NCBI RefSeq assembly: GCF_027409185.1
Contig: NC_084478.1
Coordinates: forward strand, 80,459,624 to 80,523,623
Direction: 5' to 3'
DNA: 64,000 nucleotides
Origin: Cynocephalus volans
Lineage: Eukaryota; Chordata; Mammalia; Dermoptera; Cynocephalidae
Part shown: positions 28,031-40,317 of the stretch, piece by piece
Layout of the letters: each line of letters begins with the position of its first letter
How positions within the stretch are numbered: the first letter of the stretch is position 1
Position numbers and translations under genes: made by a program
Notes under the pieces: model-generated
The model's database searches: none
The model's input: the letters and a program-made list of their open reading frames with translations, nothing else
Told to the model about the DNA's origin: nothing

Positions 28031-28247
28031 TTTGTCCCCTACCTCAAAGCCTAATTAATGCTCTCTGCCCACTGACTAGTCTTTTTTAGCCCAAGAGTCT
28101 TTGTTTTGTTAATACTGTCACAAGATAGCCTTGATGATATGCAGGAATGCCATATTTTAAAAATTACCCTGTTATATTGAGTTTAAAATAATTAGATCAG
28201 AAAAGCAAATGGGTCACCTAGTGGGCTGGCTATTGTTTCAAATTTCT

Positions 28248-28371
28248 TTTCTTTTCTTTTCTTTCTTTTTTTTTTTTTTTGTTGGGGGTCAGCTGGCGGG
28301 TACAGGGATACAAACCCTTGACCTTGGTGTTATAACACCACACTCTAACCAATTGAGCTAAGTGGCCAGCC
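28248..28371 (-). mobile_element. CYN-type SINE, monomer
   Basis: Minus strand GGGCTGGCCACTTAGCTCAA head, tail (AAAAG)n-like on minus. The target duplication GTTTCAAATTTCTT is matched with one change on the right. Confidence 0.82.
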
Positions 28372-28573
28372 CGTTTCAAGTTTCTTGACAGTGCCAAATT
28401 TACTTAATTAGCATTCTCTTAATATTTTTAATTCCCAGTTTTGAGGAAAAAGAGGCTGTAACACTCAACTAGTGTTTGTTAAAATGGTCCTCTAGCTTCT
28501 TGCATCAGAATTGCTTGGGGGTGCTTGTTAAAAATGCAGTTTCTGATTCTAGTCTTTTGGGAACGAGGCTCAT

Positions 28574-28700
28574 AAAAATTGTCTCTTTACTCTTCTGTCT
28601 TTGCCACTAGACTGTGAGATCCTTGGAAGTTTTATTCTTTTTCATAGCCCCAGTACCAAGCATATAGTAGATGCTCAATAAATGTGGAATCAATGAATGA
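28574..28700 (+). repeat. L2 3' end
   Basis: CTAGACTGTGAGATCCTTGG, CCAGTACCAAGCATATAGTA, GATGCTCAATAAATGTGGAA then GAATGAATGAATG match the L2 terminus. Confidence 0.75.
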
Positions 28701-29389
28701 ATGAACCACAGATACACTCATATTTAATTATATTTATTAAGTTGCAAAAATTACCAAGGGAATATGGGCCCATAGTAAAAATAAACAATACAGAAGCATA
28801 TAAAGTAAAAAGTGAAAGTCCACCCCTCCTGGTGGCAAATTTCACTTGGAAAAGGTACCAAAATCTGCCTTCTCTTTGACCATATAGTTCTTCCTTGGTG
28901 CTTTCCTTGGGCCACTTCTTTTGGTTACTGTCCAACCTGGAGTTTGATATTTTGCCTTTAGGGATTAGAGTGGGGTGCTCTGTCATGTAACTTTGTGTCA
29001 TGTTTCTGATCTTTTGTTCCTTTTGCTTTACCTCTCAGAAATGTGTGTGGATGTGGGTGTGTAACACAAAAGTATGTAAGAAGATGAAGTATGAATCACT
29101 TTTTAGTTGTGTATAGTGCTGTTTACTGATAACCAAAGTCATGTATTGACCCATATCTGGGAAATCTTATACCCAGCAAGAGTTTTGTTTCCTGATTTAA
29201 AAAAACACACAACTGAAGCCTACCACTGAATAAGTCTACAGTGATTGATAAATGAATAGGAAATTTAATCAAGGGGGGTGAGCCAGCATGTATCTTGAAA
29301 GACGGACAACATATATTATATAATCAGCCCAGTATCAACCTCCAGGCCAAATTAAAAGTTCTAAAGAAGTAGTTGTCATTATCTTCCAC

Positions 29390-30120
29390 CGAGTGAGGGA
29401 GATGCAAAAGATTACTCAGAGCCCCTGAGAAGCCCGAAGGGACAGCTCCCAGGGAAAACTTCAAGAGAGGAGAGCCCAGGCAGAGCTCCGAGTCAGGTTT
29501 TGCTTCAGTTTTTATTGAAAGACAAGAAAGTTACAGAAGAAAAACAGGTGGTTAATCAATCATAGTGAAAACATAAACAAACTGGCTATGTGACAATCTT
29601 TATTAAAGCAGATTGTAACTTAAAATAGTTTAAGCAATTTACCATCAAAAGGAGTCATAAAACTAAGCTATGTGATGTACAAAAAGAAACAATGAGATAA
29701 TCACCATAGTGCTTAGCTCCGCAAGAAACTCAAAGAAACAGCTTAGGGCGAGATGTGAAACATCCCCCAAGCACTAACTAGCAGAATATCCTTGAAGATT
29801 TTAGCTCACATATTTTCCCATCATTTAGGTTTAGCTGCACCAAGAGCAACTGCCCGCAGAACAATCACTTTTTGCCGTGCTTCAATTCTCTTATGTACAT
29901 CAAAGGCTTTAGTCCTGTGAAAGTTTCCTGGTCTTTCTTCATCTTAGCATTTCTACGTGTTTTCCTAAAGGGTTGGGCTTTGGCCCCCTAAGCTAGAGCC
30001 TCTGGCCTCCTAAACTACAGGACTTTGATCCTTCTACACTACAGGCTAAACTAAGGACTTTGGTCCTCTACACTACAGGACTTTGGTCCTTCTAAGCTAC
30101 AGGCTTTGTCCCTGTGAAAT
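29390..30120 (-). mobile_element. Possible ERV LTR remnant with internal tandem subrepeats
   Basis: A block beginning GAGTGAGGGAGATGCAAAAG resembles the minus strand of the 27.0-kb inverted repeat. It continues to a region (about 29970-30115) where CTACAGGACTTTGGTCCT-type units recur five or so times. No ORF of a viral protein is visible. Class not assigned. Confidence 0.4.
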
Positions 30121-31068
30121 ACATGTGTTTTATTTCTATCTCATTAATGTCAATATCCTCCACAAGTAGTTTAGTCTAACATTTTATATGTAAAACTTGG
30201 ACTTGCATAGAGCTTATCTGTCACAATAATAATGATAAGATTACCTATGATGTAGCCAGGCCCCCGCGGTGAAGTGGTGCTTATTGCGGTATGACTCCTC
30301 GGCTGGATTTTGGATCTGTGTAATGAATGGCTGACGGGATATCCAGTTGGCTGCTGACTGGTGAGCCTGAAGGGTCCTGAGCAAGAATGTGCTTTGGCTT
30401 TCTCTCAGGCAGTTCTGCACCGCTGTCTGGTAAGCTACAGCAGGAGGCAAAGCGGCCTGCCAAGGGGTGCTGAAGAGTGCATGCTGGGGTCACTGGTGAA
30501 TTATAAAGTAGAGAAGCAAAAGGCCCCTGGCATCACCGTTCCCTGTAGGGAGCGATTGCAGCTTTTAAATCATCCTTGGTTGGCTCCCCATGACTTGAGT
30601 ACTTGTCCATTTAACTAGATGGCAATCCCAATAAGTAGGCCCTCCCCAAGCAGTAACACCCTGAAAGCGGACCTCTTTGCTCTTTTGCCCTCTTGTTTTT
30701 TAGTTGCAATTTCTTCATCCTCAAATTCTTTCCCCTGTGGCCCCTTTCTCAGGATTCACTTTCATATCTTTAAGTAGAAATAAATCATTTGGCAGAAAAC
30801 AGGCCTCTCACTGAAGGCCAATGATACTCAGCCAACATTTCCCCCTATCTTTGATTCAGCAGTAGAGTCTGAGCAGCTTGTTGCTTTTAATTTTTTTCAC
30901 CTCCGCTATTGTGATCCTAATTTCCTAAGGGCTTAAAGCCCTTACAAGCTTTTTGCATTTCAGAAACTCTGATTGGTTGTTCTCTTCATTTATTTGAGGT
31001 TTTTGACATTTAGTTGCTTATGATGTTGATAGCCTTCCTTTTAAAAAGTATCTGTTTAATTTTTGCAG

Positions 31069-31115
31069 TTACATTCTTACTCTTGGTTCCAGCAGTGATG
31101 AAGAACGTGAGGCCT
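31069..31115 (+). pseudogene. GCNA: GCNA exon 3
   Basis: TTTTGCAG acceptor; encodes CYILTLGSSSDEEREA, matching the human CYILNVQSSSDD segment; donor GTAAGT. Frame open. Confidence 0.8.
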
Positions 31116-31491
31116 GTAAGTAAAGAGTCCATTCAAAGCAGTAATTTACATTGTGAAGAGTCTTTGCAGAGATGACTGAGATGGGATTTAGGGCGTTTGA
31201 TAGAAACTGGTCTGAGGTTCGTCTCATACAGGGCAATAAGTTGGTGAAATGATGCTTATTTCCTTACTGTCAGGAGCATAGGGAGTTCTCTGTGCTTCTT
31301 TTCCAATTTATTTCCTTTACCTTTTTTTGGCTGTGGGTCTCCTTACTTTTATTTCCTCTCTATCTTTCATGAGAGATGTAAATTTTAACCAGCTGTAGTT
31401 TATGGACTTCAGTATTAGGGAGTTCAAGACACAGGCAACCAGGTTTTATCATGCTTCAGATGCTTTCTAATGCCCTCTTTCTCTGATTTAG

Positions 31492-31528
31492 CTGTGGCCA
31501 AAATGGAAGCACAGAAGAGAAAGGTCGG
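31492..31528 (+). pseudogene. GCNA: GCNA exon 4
   Basis: Encodes SVAKMEAQKRKVG, matching the human SSVARRAPKRQ repeat-like unit. Human has two such units in this part, and only one was found here. Donor GTGAGT. Confidence 0.75.
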
Positions 31529-31819
31529 GTGAGTAGGAGAATTACTGAAACTGGACTTTTTTTTTAAGGAAAAGAACCCTGATGTTCTGGGTAAGAAGAT
31601 TTAAGAGTAAGCAGCACATTTCTTCTGTGAACACTGTGTGGTGCTCAGCAGGATCATAATGGGTGTTTGACTCCACAACTAGGTTCAGAATTTTAGACTC
31701 TTTATCTCCCAGCCCATGATCTAATTGGTCAGTTTCTTTTTCAGAATGTCTTGTGCACAGTGCCTTAACTTCCAGTCTCCACCAGTCCAAGCCCTGACCG
31801 GTTTTTATTCCTTTTTAAG

Positions 31820-32055
31820 TGGACTCCTCACCCTGATCTCTTCCTCCTCTCGTCCAGTCTGCATGCCACTTCCAGATGAATCTCCCGAGGCACTGCTTTA
31901 ATCATATTGATTCCCAATTCAAATAGCCCATCATATAAAGATCAAGCTGCTTAGCCCCATATTTAAAGCCCTCTGTGATCTGACCCTAACCTGTCTTTCA
32001 GCCTTTTCTACTACTATTCCTATTAATGAACTCTCTGCTCTAGCCAGAGCTAGAT
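31820..32055 (+). repeat. L2 fragment
   Basis: CCTCACCCTGATCTCTTCCT, CATATTTAAAGCCCTCTGTG, ATCTGACCCTAACCTGTCTT follow the order of the L2 3' region. Confidence 0.6.
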
Positions 32056-32399
32056 GAAGAAATGTTGCCCAGGTGCCAAACTATAGGGGGGTGCTGAAAA
32101 AATTATTGGAATAAATCTGAAAGATGGTGCTAAATAAGTATGGTTTCCACACTCATCCTTGAATTACTGTAGAAATGTGAATTGGTCATTCCTGCTCCCC
32201 TCATCAGGCTAAATAGTGCTGTCAAGTGGGAAAAATTCTTTTCTGGCTAGCCCTGATTTATCTCTTAAGTATTTTTGCAACATGTAAGCCATTAAGCCAG
32301 CCACCAATGTGTGAAAAGTCATTTAAAGTCAGAAGTTGCAGTCAGCTGAAATTCTAGAATCAAATTGGGCATTGTATAAAGCCATTAATTGGAGACGAT

Positions 32400-32560
32400 A
32401 CTTTTGAAGTCAAGCTTATTGAGGTATGAGTTACATAAAGCAAAATTCACCCTTTTTAGGTGTACAGTTTGGATTTTGACAAATGTATGAGGTAGTGTAA
32501 TTATCACCAGCATCAAGATGCAGAGGATTTCCATCACTGTTATTTACATTTTAAATGGTC
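32400..32560 (-). mobile_element. Antisense L1 3' fragment
   Basis: AAGCTTATTGAGGTATGAGT, CAAAATTCACCCTTTTTAGG and TTTGACAAATGTATGAGG are typical of antisense L1M 3' ends. Confidence 0.65.
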
Positions 32561-33045
32561 TATCATGGCTCCTAAGAAGTATTCTGGCTTACAGTATTGT
32601 ATATACTAAAATCCTTACTTGATAATAAAAAAGTATCCCATTTTTAAATAGAAAAATTGATTTCTTTCAGCCTCCACTTGATAGAGGCCAAACAAATATT
32701 TAAAGAAAATCTGTTTTAAGGGGCCTGCGAGGAGTGCCCACAGGTCTTGGTCCAGTCCCAGGTGGCTTCTGTATATGGGATACTCTAGCAAGAGTGGATT
32801 TGGGGAGGAAGGTGATGTTTTGGGCATGTATATACATATGTAGGATTGGTAGCCCAATTCTTAGGAAGCAATTGGATTGGCATGAGAGGGCTGTGAATAT
32901 ACCTTGGGAGTGCGTTGGAGAAGAGACATGAGGAGTGGATGGAAAGGTGAGACAAGAACCAAAAGACAACTGTGTTCCAGAAATCAAGAAAAAAGAATTT
33001 TAGGGATGGTATGGTCAACAGCATAGCAAATGCCCATCAACTCAA

Positions 33046-33385
33046 TGAAGTAATGCCCTCTTTCTAAGAGCAGGACCAATGCCACTTAAGATAGCCCCTC
33101 CATTGTGTGAAAGTTAGGTGGGAAAGTGGGGGGTGGGGGGTGGGAGGAGCTCCGCTAACTGCAAAATTAGCTCATGTACTGTTGGCTTGCTTGCATTGGC
33201 TAATACCTCTTGGCGTGGTGATCAGGCGACCAAGTTGCTGCGCTTGCAGCTTTAAAAACTGAGAACAAAGACGGTTCAGGGCCGCACCTTGAATTGGCTG
33301 GTGCGGTCCCAGCCACTGGAAATAAAAATCTTTTTCTCTTTTTCTATATGTCTCCAAGGGTGATTTTCTCCCAACGCCTATAACA
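33046..33385 (+). mobile_element. Solo ERV LTR, copy 1
   Basis: About 340 bp, TG...CA ends, with CTGCAAAATTAGCTCATGTA, a TTTAAAAA box after GCTTGCAGC, and an AATAAA before the CCCAACGCCTATAACA terminus. The same LTR occurs at 44970. Promoter-like and poly(A) signals lie in normal LTR order on plus. Intron 4 of GCNA. Confidence 0.8.
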
Positions 33386-34144
33386 TTCAGCAGCTTAAAA
33401 GTGGTGAACATGGTGGAAATAGATTAACATTTGTGTCTTGTTGTAACAGGTACAGTCAGGTCCTGTAACAGAGTTTTAAGTATTTTTCTTTCTCATCATT
33501 AAAGTGTGTCTTTACCTATGGCACACTGTTTGGAAAATACAGGAGGGTGGCAAATTTTAACTTGCCAGAACCTGTGACCCAGATACCAGGGCCAGCTGAA
33601 AATGAGGGCCCAGGGGATGCTCACCCCTGGAACCTGGGTGGCACAAGGGCACTGCTGAGTTTGGCTCCTGCCAGAGCAGTCTGTCAGAGAGGGAGTGCTG
33701 GCTCCAGGCTGCTGAGAGTGGCGCTGAGGAGAAGACTTCCTGCTCTAGAGCTGCCTCTCTCCGTCTGTTGCCCTCTACCCTTTTCAGACAGTTGGATCTC
33801 AAAGTTGATAAAAATAACAATTAGCTAGACACTTCCCTGATCAATTTTTCCCTTGCACCAAAGTACATCCCCTCTGACAGAGCCCATTTCACCCTCAGTA
33901 CCGACAATCACCTCCTTTGGAAAGGATGTGAGACAGATGGAAAGTTGCAGCAGAAAGATGGAAAAGATGAAACATCAGGAATAGCAGGAAGATTCAGTAG
34001 TTCCAAAGAAGGGGAACAGTTACTGCGGGAAACAGACAAAAGACAGACAAGTGATCATGTTCATTGTAGAAAAGGTAGAAAATGTCATGGAGAGAAGAAT
34101 GTTGTGTTCACATTTCTTTCTTGTTTTTCCGTTTCATCACTCAG

Positions 34145-34227
34145 CTTTATTGTGGTGATTGACTCTGATTCTAATGATGAATACTTCTGTGAAGGAGAGA
34201 AAGCTAAGTTATCCGAAATTATAGAAG
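34145..34227 (+). pseudogene. GCNA: GCNA exon 5
   Basis: Encodes FIVVIDSDSNDEYFCEGEKA then KLSEIIE, matching human VVVIDSDSDEECHTHEEKKA. The only plausible donor is GAAG|GCAAGT, a GC-AG type site. The phase it gives does not fit the next exon as I place it, so this junction is uncertain and might be a further break. Confidence 0.75.
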
Positions 34228-34894
34228 GCAAGTATACTACTCATTAGAGAAGTGACTGAGCTCTGAAGCCTCATCATGCACAGTAGTTTGGGGATCAGAA
34301 TCAGCAAACTTTCCATTTGGAATCGCTTTGTAGCAAGTGCCACCATTTATTTGCTCCTGTGTGCAGTATGTGGATCTGGCTGGGTTCCCTACTCCCTGGT
34401 CAGCTTCCGAACACAGCAACAACTGGTACTTGCTGCCTTAGACCTCAGGCGTGCCCCTCAGTAGAGTGCTTACCTGCCTAGAACTGTACCCAGGGAGCAG
34501 AGGGGAGAAAGGCAAGAACTGGGGCTGAGAATTGTGGAGGCTGCTCGGCTACTCCATTGTCCTCTCTTTCCCTCATCCTCTCCGTGCGGGAGAGGAAAGG
34601 AGTAAGAGGCACACTCTTTCCTCTTCCCAGCTAGCCGGAGACTTGGATGGGTGATGGTTTGGACCAGCGGCAGGGGCATGTCGGAAATCCTCGCTTCCTC
34701 CCTGGAGCTGTTGGCCTTTGCCTTTAGTTATTGCCTTTGTTTTCTAGAGATTCCTATTTTCCTTAGGCCCTGTTTCCCACAGCAGATCCTTGCCTCATTG
34801 GATTCAGAGGCCCTTTTAACCTTTCAGGAGGCTCGGAGCTTTACTCACAGTTCAGAACCTGCTCAGGGACATGAAACAGGAAGACTAGAAGCTT

Positions 34895-35052
34895 CTTTTT
34901 TTTTGACTGGTAAGGGGATTGCAACCCCCGGCAAGGTGTTGTCTGCACCACACTCAGCCAGTGAGTGAACCAGCCATCCCTATATAGGATCTGAACCCAT
35001 GGCCTCGGTGCTCCCAGTGCCACACTCTCCTGAATGAGCCATGGGGCCGGCC
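34895..35052 (-). mobile_element. CYN-type SINE, dimer
   Basis: Two monomers joined by CCATCCCTATATAGGATC; target duplication CTAGAAGCTT at 34885-34894 and 35053-35062. The tail is short. Confidence 0.88.
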
Positions 35053-36298
35053 CTAGAAGCTTATTGAGCATTAGGAATAGTATTTCATTGATTTTTGTTC
35101 ATTCAGTACCAGGTGTAGGACATGATACAGAGGCACCTGGTTGATGTTTGCTGAGCTGAACTCAGTTGAAAATGGGAGGCCCTTAAAGTACTGGCTACTT
35201 CTTAGATAACTAACCAAGAGCTACCATTGGCCAATTTCCTGGCTAACCAAGATATCAGAGCAGGGAGAGGAGAGGTGGCTTGGAACCCTAGTCTCCTGCT
35301 GTTTCACTGCCTGTCCTCTCGAATATCTTTCCCCCCTCCCCCTCTGTAGCTCTAGGTGGCTGTGCCTGTGTAGGACAGAGGTCCTGGTGCAGAGTAGCAG
35401 GTCTGACATGACAGCTACTCTAATGCAAAGGGAACCCCCAGGGAGGCAGCTTTAGAGCAGATCATGAGTGAAAGAGCCAGAAACCCGTCCATCACCATAG
35501 GCCACCAGTTGCTGACTCCTGGAATCAGAAGAGATGTTCTTTTGAGGGTGAACTTTCAGCTGCGGCTGCTCCTACCTTTCTGACCCATGGACTCTACCTG
35601 TGGGCACCCACTGACTTTGCATGTGTCTCTAGTGTTCTGCACATGGCATTTCTTTTGTTACTGTAGTGAAGTTAGGTAATTTTATAGAAAAAAAGGTCCA
35701 ATGAGCTTTAAACATACTTTCAAACCTCACTTCTAACCTCTAGCGTTTGTCAGTGCACGTAGTAATTTTTTATGTATCGTAAGCAGTGTGTCCCTATCTT
35801 TTTTTAATTTTTTATTTATTTTTTATTTTTTAGTTTTTTAAAAATTTCAACCGAAGGTGGGAAATATTTAAATTTTCTAGGAAAGATGACTTTTTACCAT
35901 AGGAACACCCACTCCTTTTCTCTTTCCTTATCGCATATTTGAAGTTCTTTCATAATTGATTCAAATAATGGATGAGACTCTCAAAATACACCTATCCCAA
36001 ATCTGCAATTTTAGGATAAAGAGTTTTTGCATTATAAATATATCTTCACATCTTGCCCATACCATGATTTAGATTTTTTTCACATCCAGGATCTTGGAAA
36101 CCTAGAACTTGAGCTCTGAACTGACACCAGAGAGCATGTGGATGTTTCCAGATGACAAGACGCTCAGTGCAGACAGTGATGTTTTGAATGTCCCCAAGGC
36201 CTCTTGAGAGTGCTGATATCAGGACCTAACTCTTGACTCTTACTCAGTGGTTTTGAGAGCTTTGCACTTACAGACTAATTTTAAAAGATGAAGTTTTG

Positions 36299-36468
36299 GG
36301 CCGGCCCGTGGCTCACTCGGTAGAGTGCGGTGCTGATAACACCAAGGCCCCGGGTTCGGATCCCATATACGGATGGCCGGTTCGCTCACTGGCTGAGTGT
36401 GGTGCTGATAACACCAAGTCAAGGGTTAAGATCCCCTTACCGGTCATCTTTAAAAAAAAAAAAATAAT
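36299..36468 (+). mobile_element. CYN-type SINE, dimer
   Basis: GGCCGGCCCGTGGCTCACTC head, box B GGGTTCGGATCCC, joint ATATACGGATGGCCGGTTCG, second unit ending CCCCTTACCGGTCATC. A perfect 16-bp target duplication AAAAGATGAAGTTTTG sits at 36283-36298 and 36469-36484. Good reference copy. Confidence 0.93.
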
Positions 36469-37001
36469 AAAAGATGAAGTTTTGATAACCAACATAGAGT
36501 TGTCAATTTTTAATTTGTGTAATGAAGGAAAAAAATTCCAACTACCATCTGCTATCTCCGTAATTTCGTAAAGAGAACTAAGTTTAGCTGGGACATAATC
36601 ATACAATGAAGGACACTCCATTAAATTATAGAAATTTAATTTGGGGAAAAAACCACTACTTTATTATTCTAATTTCTCATTTTGCTGTGGGCCAGTGAAA
36701 TATACAAGCCTGCTGACCTGTGTTTGGGAACCACTGAGCAACTACATCATGCTACTTAGGGAATGCGATTTGAAAATTGCCATTGGACTTTGATTGCTAT
36801 TTTATCTGTCACTGCTCTCAGTAAAATAAAAAAGAAATAGAGGGAAAACAATCCAAAATAACTGGGATTCCTAACAGTGATTCATAACGCCGCTGTTCGC
36901 GGCTTATTTAATTTGTGCTAAATAATCTGCTGAAGTTTAATGTATAAGAAGGGGGCGGGGGACTATATTTACATATAATTGTGTCTCAAATTTCATATGA
37001 G

Positions 37002-37367
37002 GATCTGGAAGACTTATCTGATACTGACGTGGAGCCTACCATCCAGGAGCCTCCAACACTTATTTCTGATGATGATGATGATGATAGTAGTGATTTGGAG
37101 GGTCCTGTGCTCGAAGACTTGTGTGATCAGGGCCAAATTTCCTCAGCTGAAAAAGAGCTGGCTTAGGCTGCTACCTTCCGTCGCAAATCACATGCTGGTG
37201 TTGGTGAGCAGGTTTTTGGTAAAAAATCTCTGCCAGCCACCAAATATGGTCTTAAGGCTAACGTAGAGATTTTAGATAGAAAGTTGCCATCTGATGATGA
37301 GCCTGTGTCTTGGTGGAACAACCGAAGAAAAGAAAGGAAAAAACCAAAAATCTCTGCGTGACACTTG
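37002..37367 (+). pseudogene. GCNA: GCNA exon 6, acidic repeat exon, with stop and frameshift
   Basis: Encodes TIQEPPTLISDDDDDDSSDL, then LEDLCDQGQISSAEKELA and TAG at 37164-37166. The same frame continues with similarity to human up to LPSDDEPVS, then one base is missing between 37302 and 37312. The homologous VEQPKKRKEKTKN runs in another frame to the donor at 37368. In human this exon carries some thirty DDxSDDSE-type units; here only a run of GAT codons (about 37067-37086) is left. Confidence 0.85.
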
Positions 37368-37689
37368 GTAAGCCAGTAATGCCAAGTATGCCTGTCCCAG
37401 CGCCTGTGCCTCGCCAGCCAAGTGGGCCTTCCCTACCTTTTCTGCTGGACCTGCCTGTCTTGTCGGGTCTGCCCATCCTGCTTGCCAGCCCCCTGCTGTT
37501 TCAGCAACTTCCTAGTGGCCAAGGGAGGCAGCCATCCCAGTGACCAGGATCTTTCTGGGAGTGAGGGAAGTTTGCCCCCATCTTTCTCATGCTCCCATAT
37601 TTTAGTATTTGCTGTTGTGCCCTCCTGGGTGCGTTCTCCCTGCACCTTTTGTCCTGAGTATATCCCACTTTTCTTAGGACCTAGCCCAA

Positions 37690-37915
37690 TTGTCATTTCC
37701 TCTGCAAAGCCGTAAGTCAGAGTTGCTCCTCAATCCTGGGTTCCCAGAGTTCTAGAGCCTGTTTCTTCTAAAGCGCTAATCACACTGTGTTGTAATATGT
37801 TCCTAAGTCTGTCCCCCAGTAATCTGAGCCTCTTTACAGGAGGACTCCTACTCTTCTTTTAGTCTCCCTCAGGGTCTAGCCTGGTGCTTGGCATATAATA
37901 GATGTTTAATACATT
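37690..37915 (+). repeat. L2 3' fragment
   Basis: ATTGTCATTTCCTCTGCAAA, CAGGGTCTAGCCTGGTGCTT, GGCATATAATAGATGTTTAA: L2 terminus, interrupted by the SINE at 37916. Confidence 0.65.
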
Positions 37916-38018
37916 ATTTTATTTTATTTTTTTAAAAGATGACCGGTAAAGGGATCTTAACCCTGGACTTGGTGTTGTCAGCACCACGCTCTCCCAAGTG
38001 AGCCACGGGCTGGCCCCT
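37916..38018 (-). mobile_element. CYN-type SINE, right monomer
   Basis: Minus strand; target duplication ATGTTTAATACATT at 37902-37915 and 38019-38032. Confidence 0.88.
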
Positions 38019-38486
38019 ATGTTTAATACATTTTTAAAATAAATGCATGAATGACACTAACTATTGATACATAAGTCTCTGGCTGAAGCAGCCAGCAGTA
38101 TGGGTCCTAGGGGAAGGTAGAAAGGTCTGGCTTGCACAGTGGATGAAGGTGCTGCCTGGGAAGTGAGCCACTCCTCAGAGCAGGTGCCTGAGCTGTGGCA
38201 TGCCTTCCGTGGATGGCGCAGCCTCTGACACCAAACTTGCGTACCCTCATTATAGGCCTCGGTGCCCACGACAGAACCCTCCCCAGCTCACTCTGCTGGC
38301 AGCTCTGCGAGTCATGGCAGGTGAAATCATTCAGGATGACTGATGCAGCAGTATGCAGGCTTCAGGCAGTTTTGTTTATAGATGTTGCTCTGGGCTTGGT
38401 TGTGAGGGTTCTTCCTGGGTTTACCTTTCTGTCAGTTGTTTGATGGTATCCATTTTCAGGGTACAGATGAACTATTATCCTTTCAG

Positions 38487-38562
38487 CTGTTAAAGAACGA
38501 AAGACACGTGGGCCTTCAAAGAAAAAACCCACAGCAACTGAAGTTGAAAAAGGCAAGACTGG
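38487..38562 (+). pseudogene. GCNA: GCNA exon 7
   Basis: Encodes VKERKTRGPSKKKPTATEVE then KGKTG, matching human KKRGPSKKKPGAAKVEKRKT. It leaves two bases at the donor, whereas exon 8 needs one, so the frame is lost here. Confidence 0.8.
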
Positions 38563-40317
38563 GTATGTACTGCTTGTGTTCAGTTGAACAGGAATTGATC
38601 GCATGATTGTTGCATGTTAAGCAGTCCACTGGGCACTTGGGGGGACACTTCAAGGGAATGAAGGAGTCTGGTGTGGAGGGGCATGCTTCCTTCTTTGAAC
38701 ATGGGGGGCTTCAGGGGGCACACTTGGCCAGGGTCCTTGCAATTAACTGGTCAGGGTGGGGCCCTTCTGCCACCTCAGCAGCTCTGACCTCTTGAGGTTT
38801 CCTTTGTTCTTGAACTCAGATCAAAGAATGATGTGTAGCCAAACGGCACTTTTTTCCAGCCTGAATACAGCCTCATGGCCAGCAGTTTGCAGTAAGCTAA
38901 GGCAAACGCAGTGGGAAGTGGTGAGAAGGTGGAACTGACGTGTCGCTCTGTCTGCTGGAGTTGGAGGGAGGGCGGTCAAGATGGTCTTCCAGGTTTCTCT
39001 AATGTTTTGGGTGAACCCAGTTACTCTTACTACTGTGTATATCCTTGTGCATTTTTAAAACTTAAATGTTAGGATGAAACAGATTGCTTCTAGTTCCTTT
39101 GGTTAGCTACATATAGATCAGAAAACAGCTGATCATTTAGACCAAAGACATGTTAATACTTAAAGCAAAAGATTAACACATTGTCTCATTTAGATTCCAG
39201 GAGCTTCTGATTTTTTCCCTTAAAATATGATATAGTAAGCATAATTGTCTTTGTTTTACTTGAATTCAGCAGGAGTATATAATTATATCTGAATTATTTT
39301 ACAAGAGAAGGAAGTATTTGAAGGACTGTATGTTATTTCTTAACCTGCATTTTGGGACAATAAATGCATCTTAAGGGAGGGGGAAAGGAATGATGTGTCA
39401 GGCATTGGGGCTACGGAGCCACTCGGATGTGGACGGAAGGTCCTCTTTCAGTGCTTTTTCTGGTGAAGGCAGCAGCTGCAGCTCCCATGCACTCTCTTAG
39501 GATGGATCCCCTTCCAGCAAGGTTTCTTCTGGACTCCTAGATATATATATTCAGCTGCTTTGCCCATAGGGACATATGTCTTGGGTAGCTCCCAGGTTGC
39601 TTTGCTAGAGATGTGGCAAAAAATGGAGACGCTGCCCCTTGGTGTTGGTTTGCATCATTCAAAGGAGGCTAGCTTGTCTGCCTCGTAACTGTGTCAGTCT
39701 GGAGGCTTCCTGTTGTGCTTAGTGTTGTTCCTGCATAGGCTGTTTGCTGGTCATGGTGACTGATGTACCTAGTTTGGGGTCTTGTTGGCTCCCCTGATGT
39801 GGAGACGCTCAGCCTGCAGTAAAGTGGCATAGGCCTTGAGGTGACAATATCCTAAGCCACAAGGCCAGCTCTCCATGTGCACACTCACAGGGGTCACAGG
39901 CCCTGCCCCTGCTGGATCCTGCAGATGGTTCAGGTTTGCCTTTTCTCACGCAAATTTGCTTTCAAACCTAAGTAACTGGAGGCAGCAATTTTGAGTCATG
40001 CGCATCAGGCTTTAGGATGAAAACCATTGCATTAGCCTCCTTTGCCTTGTCTGGTACCTTCCCCTCTCTCCACCCAACCTCCTCACATAGGGTTCATTTT
40101 GTGCCTCAAGGGTTAATGAATGTTCTAGCAAAATCTAAGTCTCAAGGGTTCCGTTAAGTCAGAAACTCACTGTGTTTGCTCCTGTTTTATCTTTCCAGTT
40201 CTGTAGGCTTATCTCTCTGGACTTGTGGGTTGTTCCAGCCAAGACAAAAATGCTTCAGTTTAAATAAGTGGTTATTACAAGTGTGAGTCCTTTATGTGCT
40301 CAGCACTATTCTTTGCC

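Noticed and set aside
36299-36370. tRNA-Ile gene
   Set aside because: The tRNA-like segment has boxes A and B, but the acceptor stem does not pair, it is the head of a dimeric SINE with target duplications, and twenty siblings exist.
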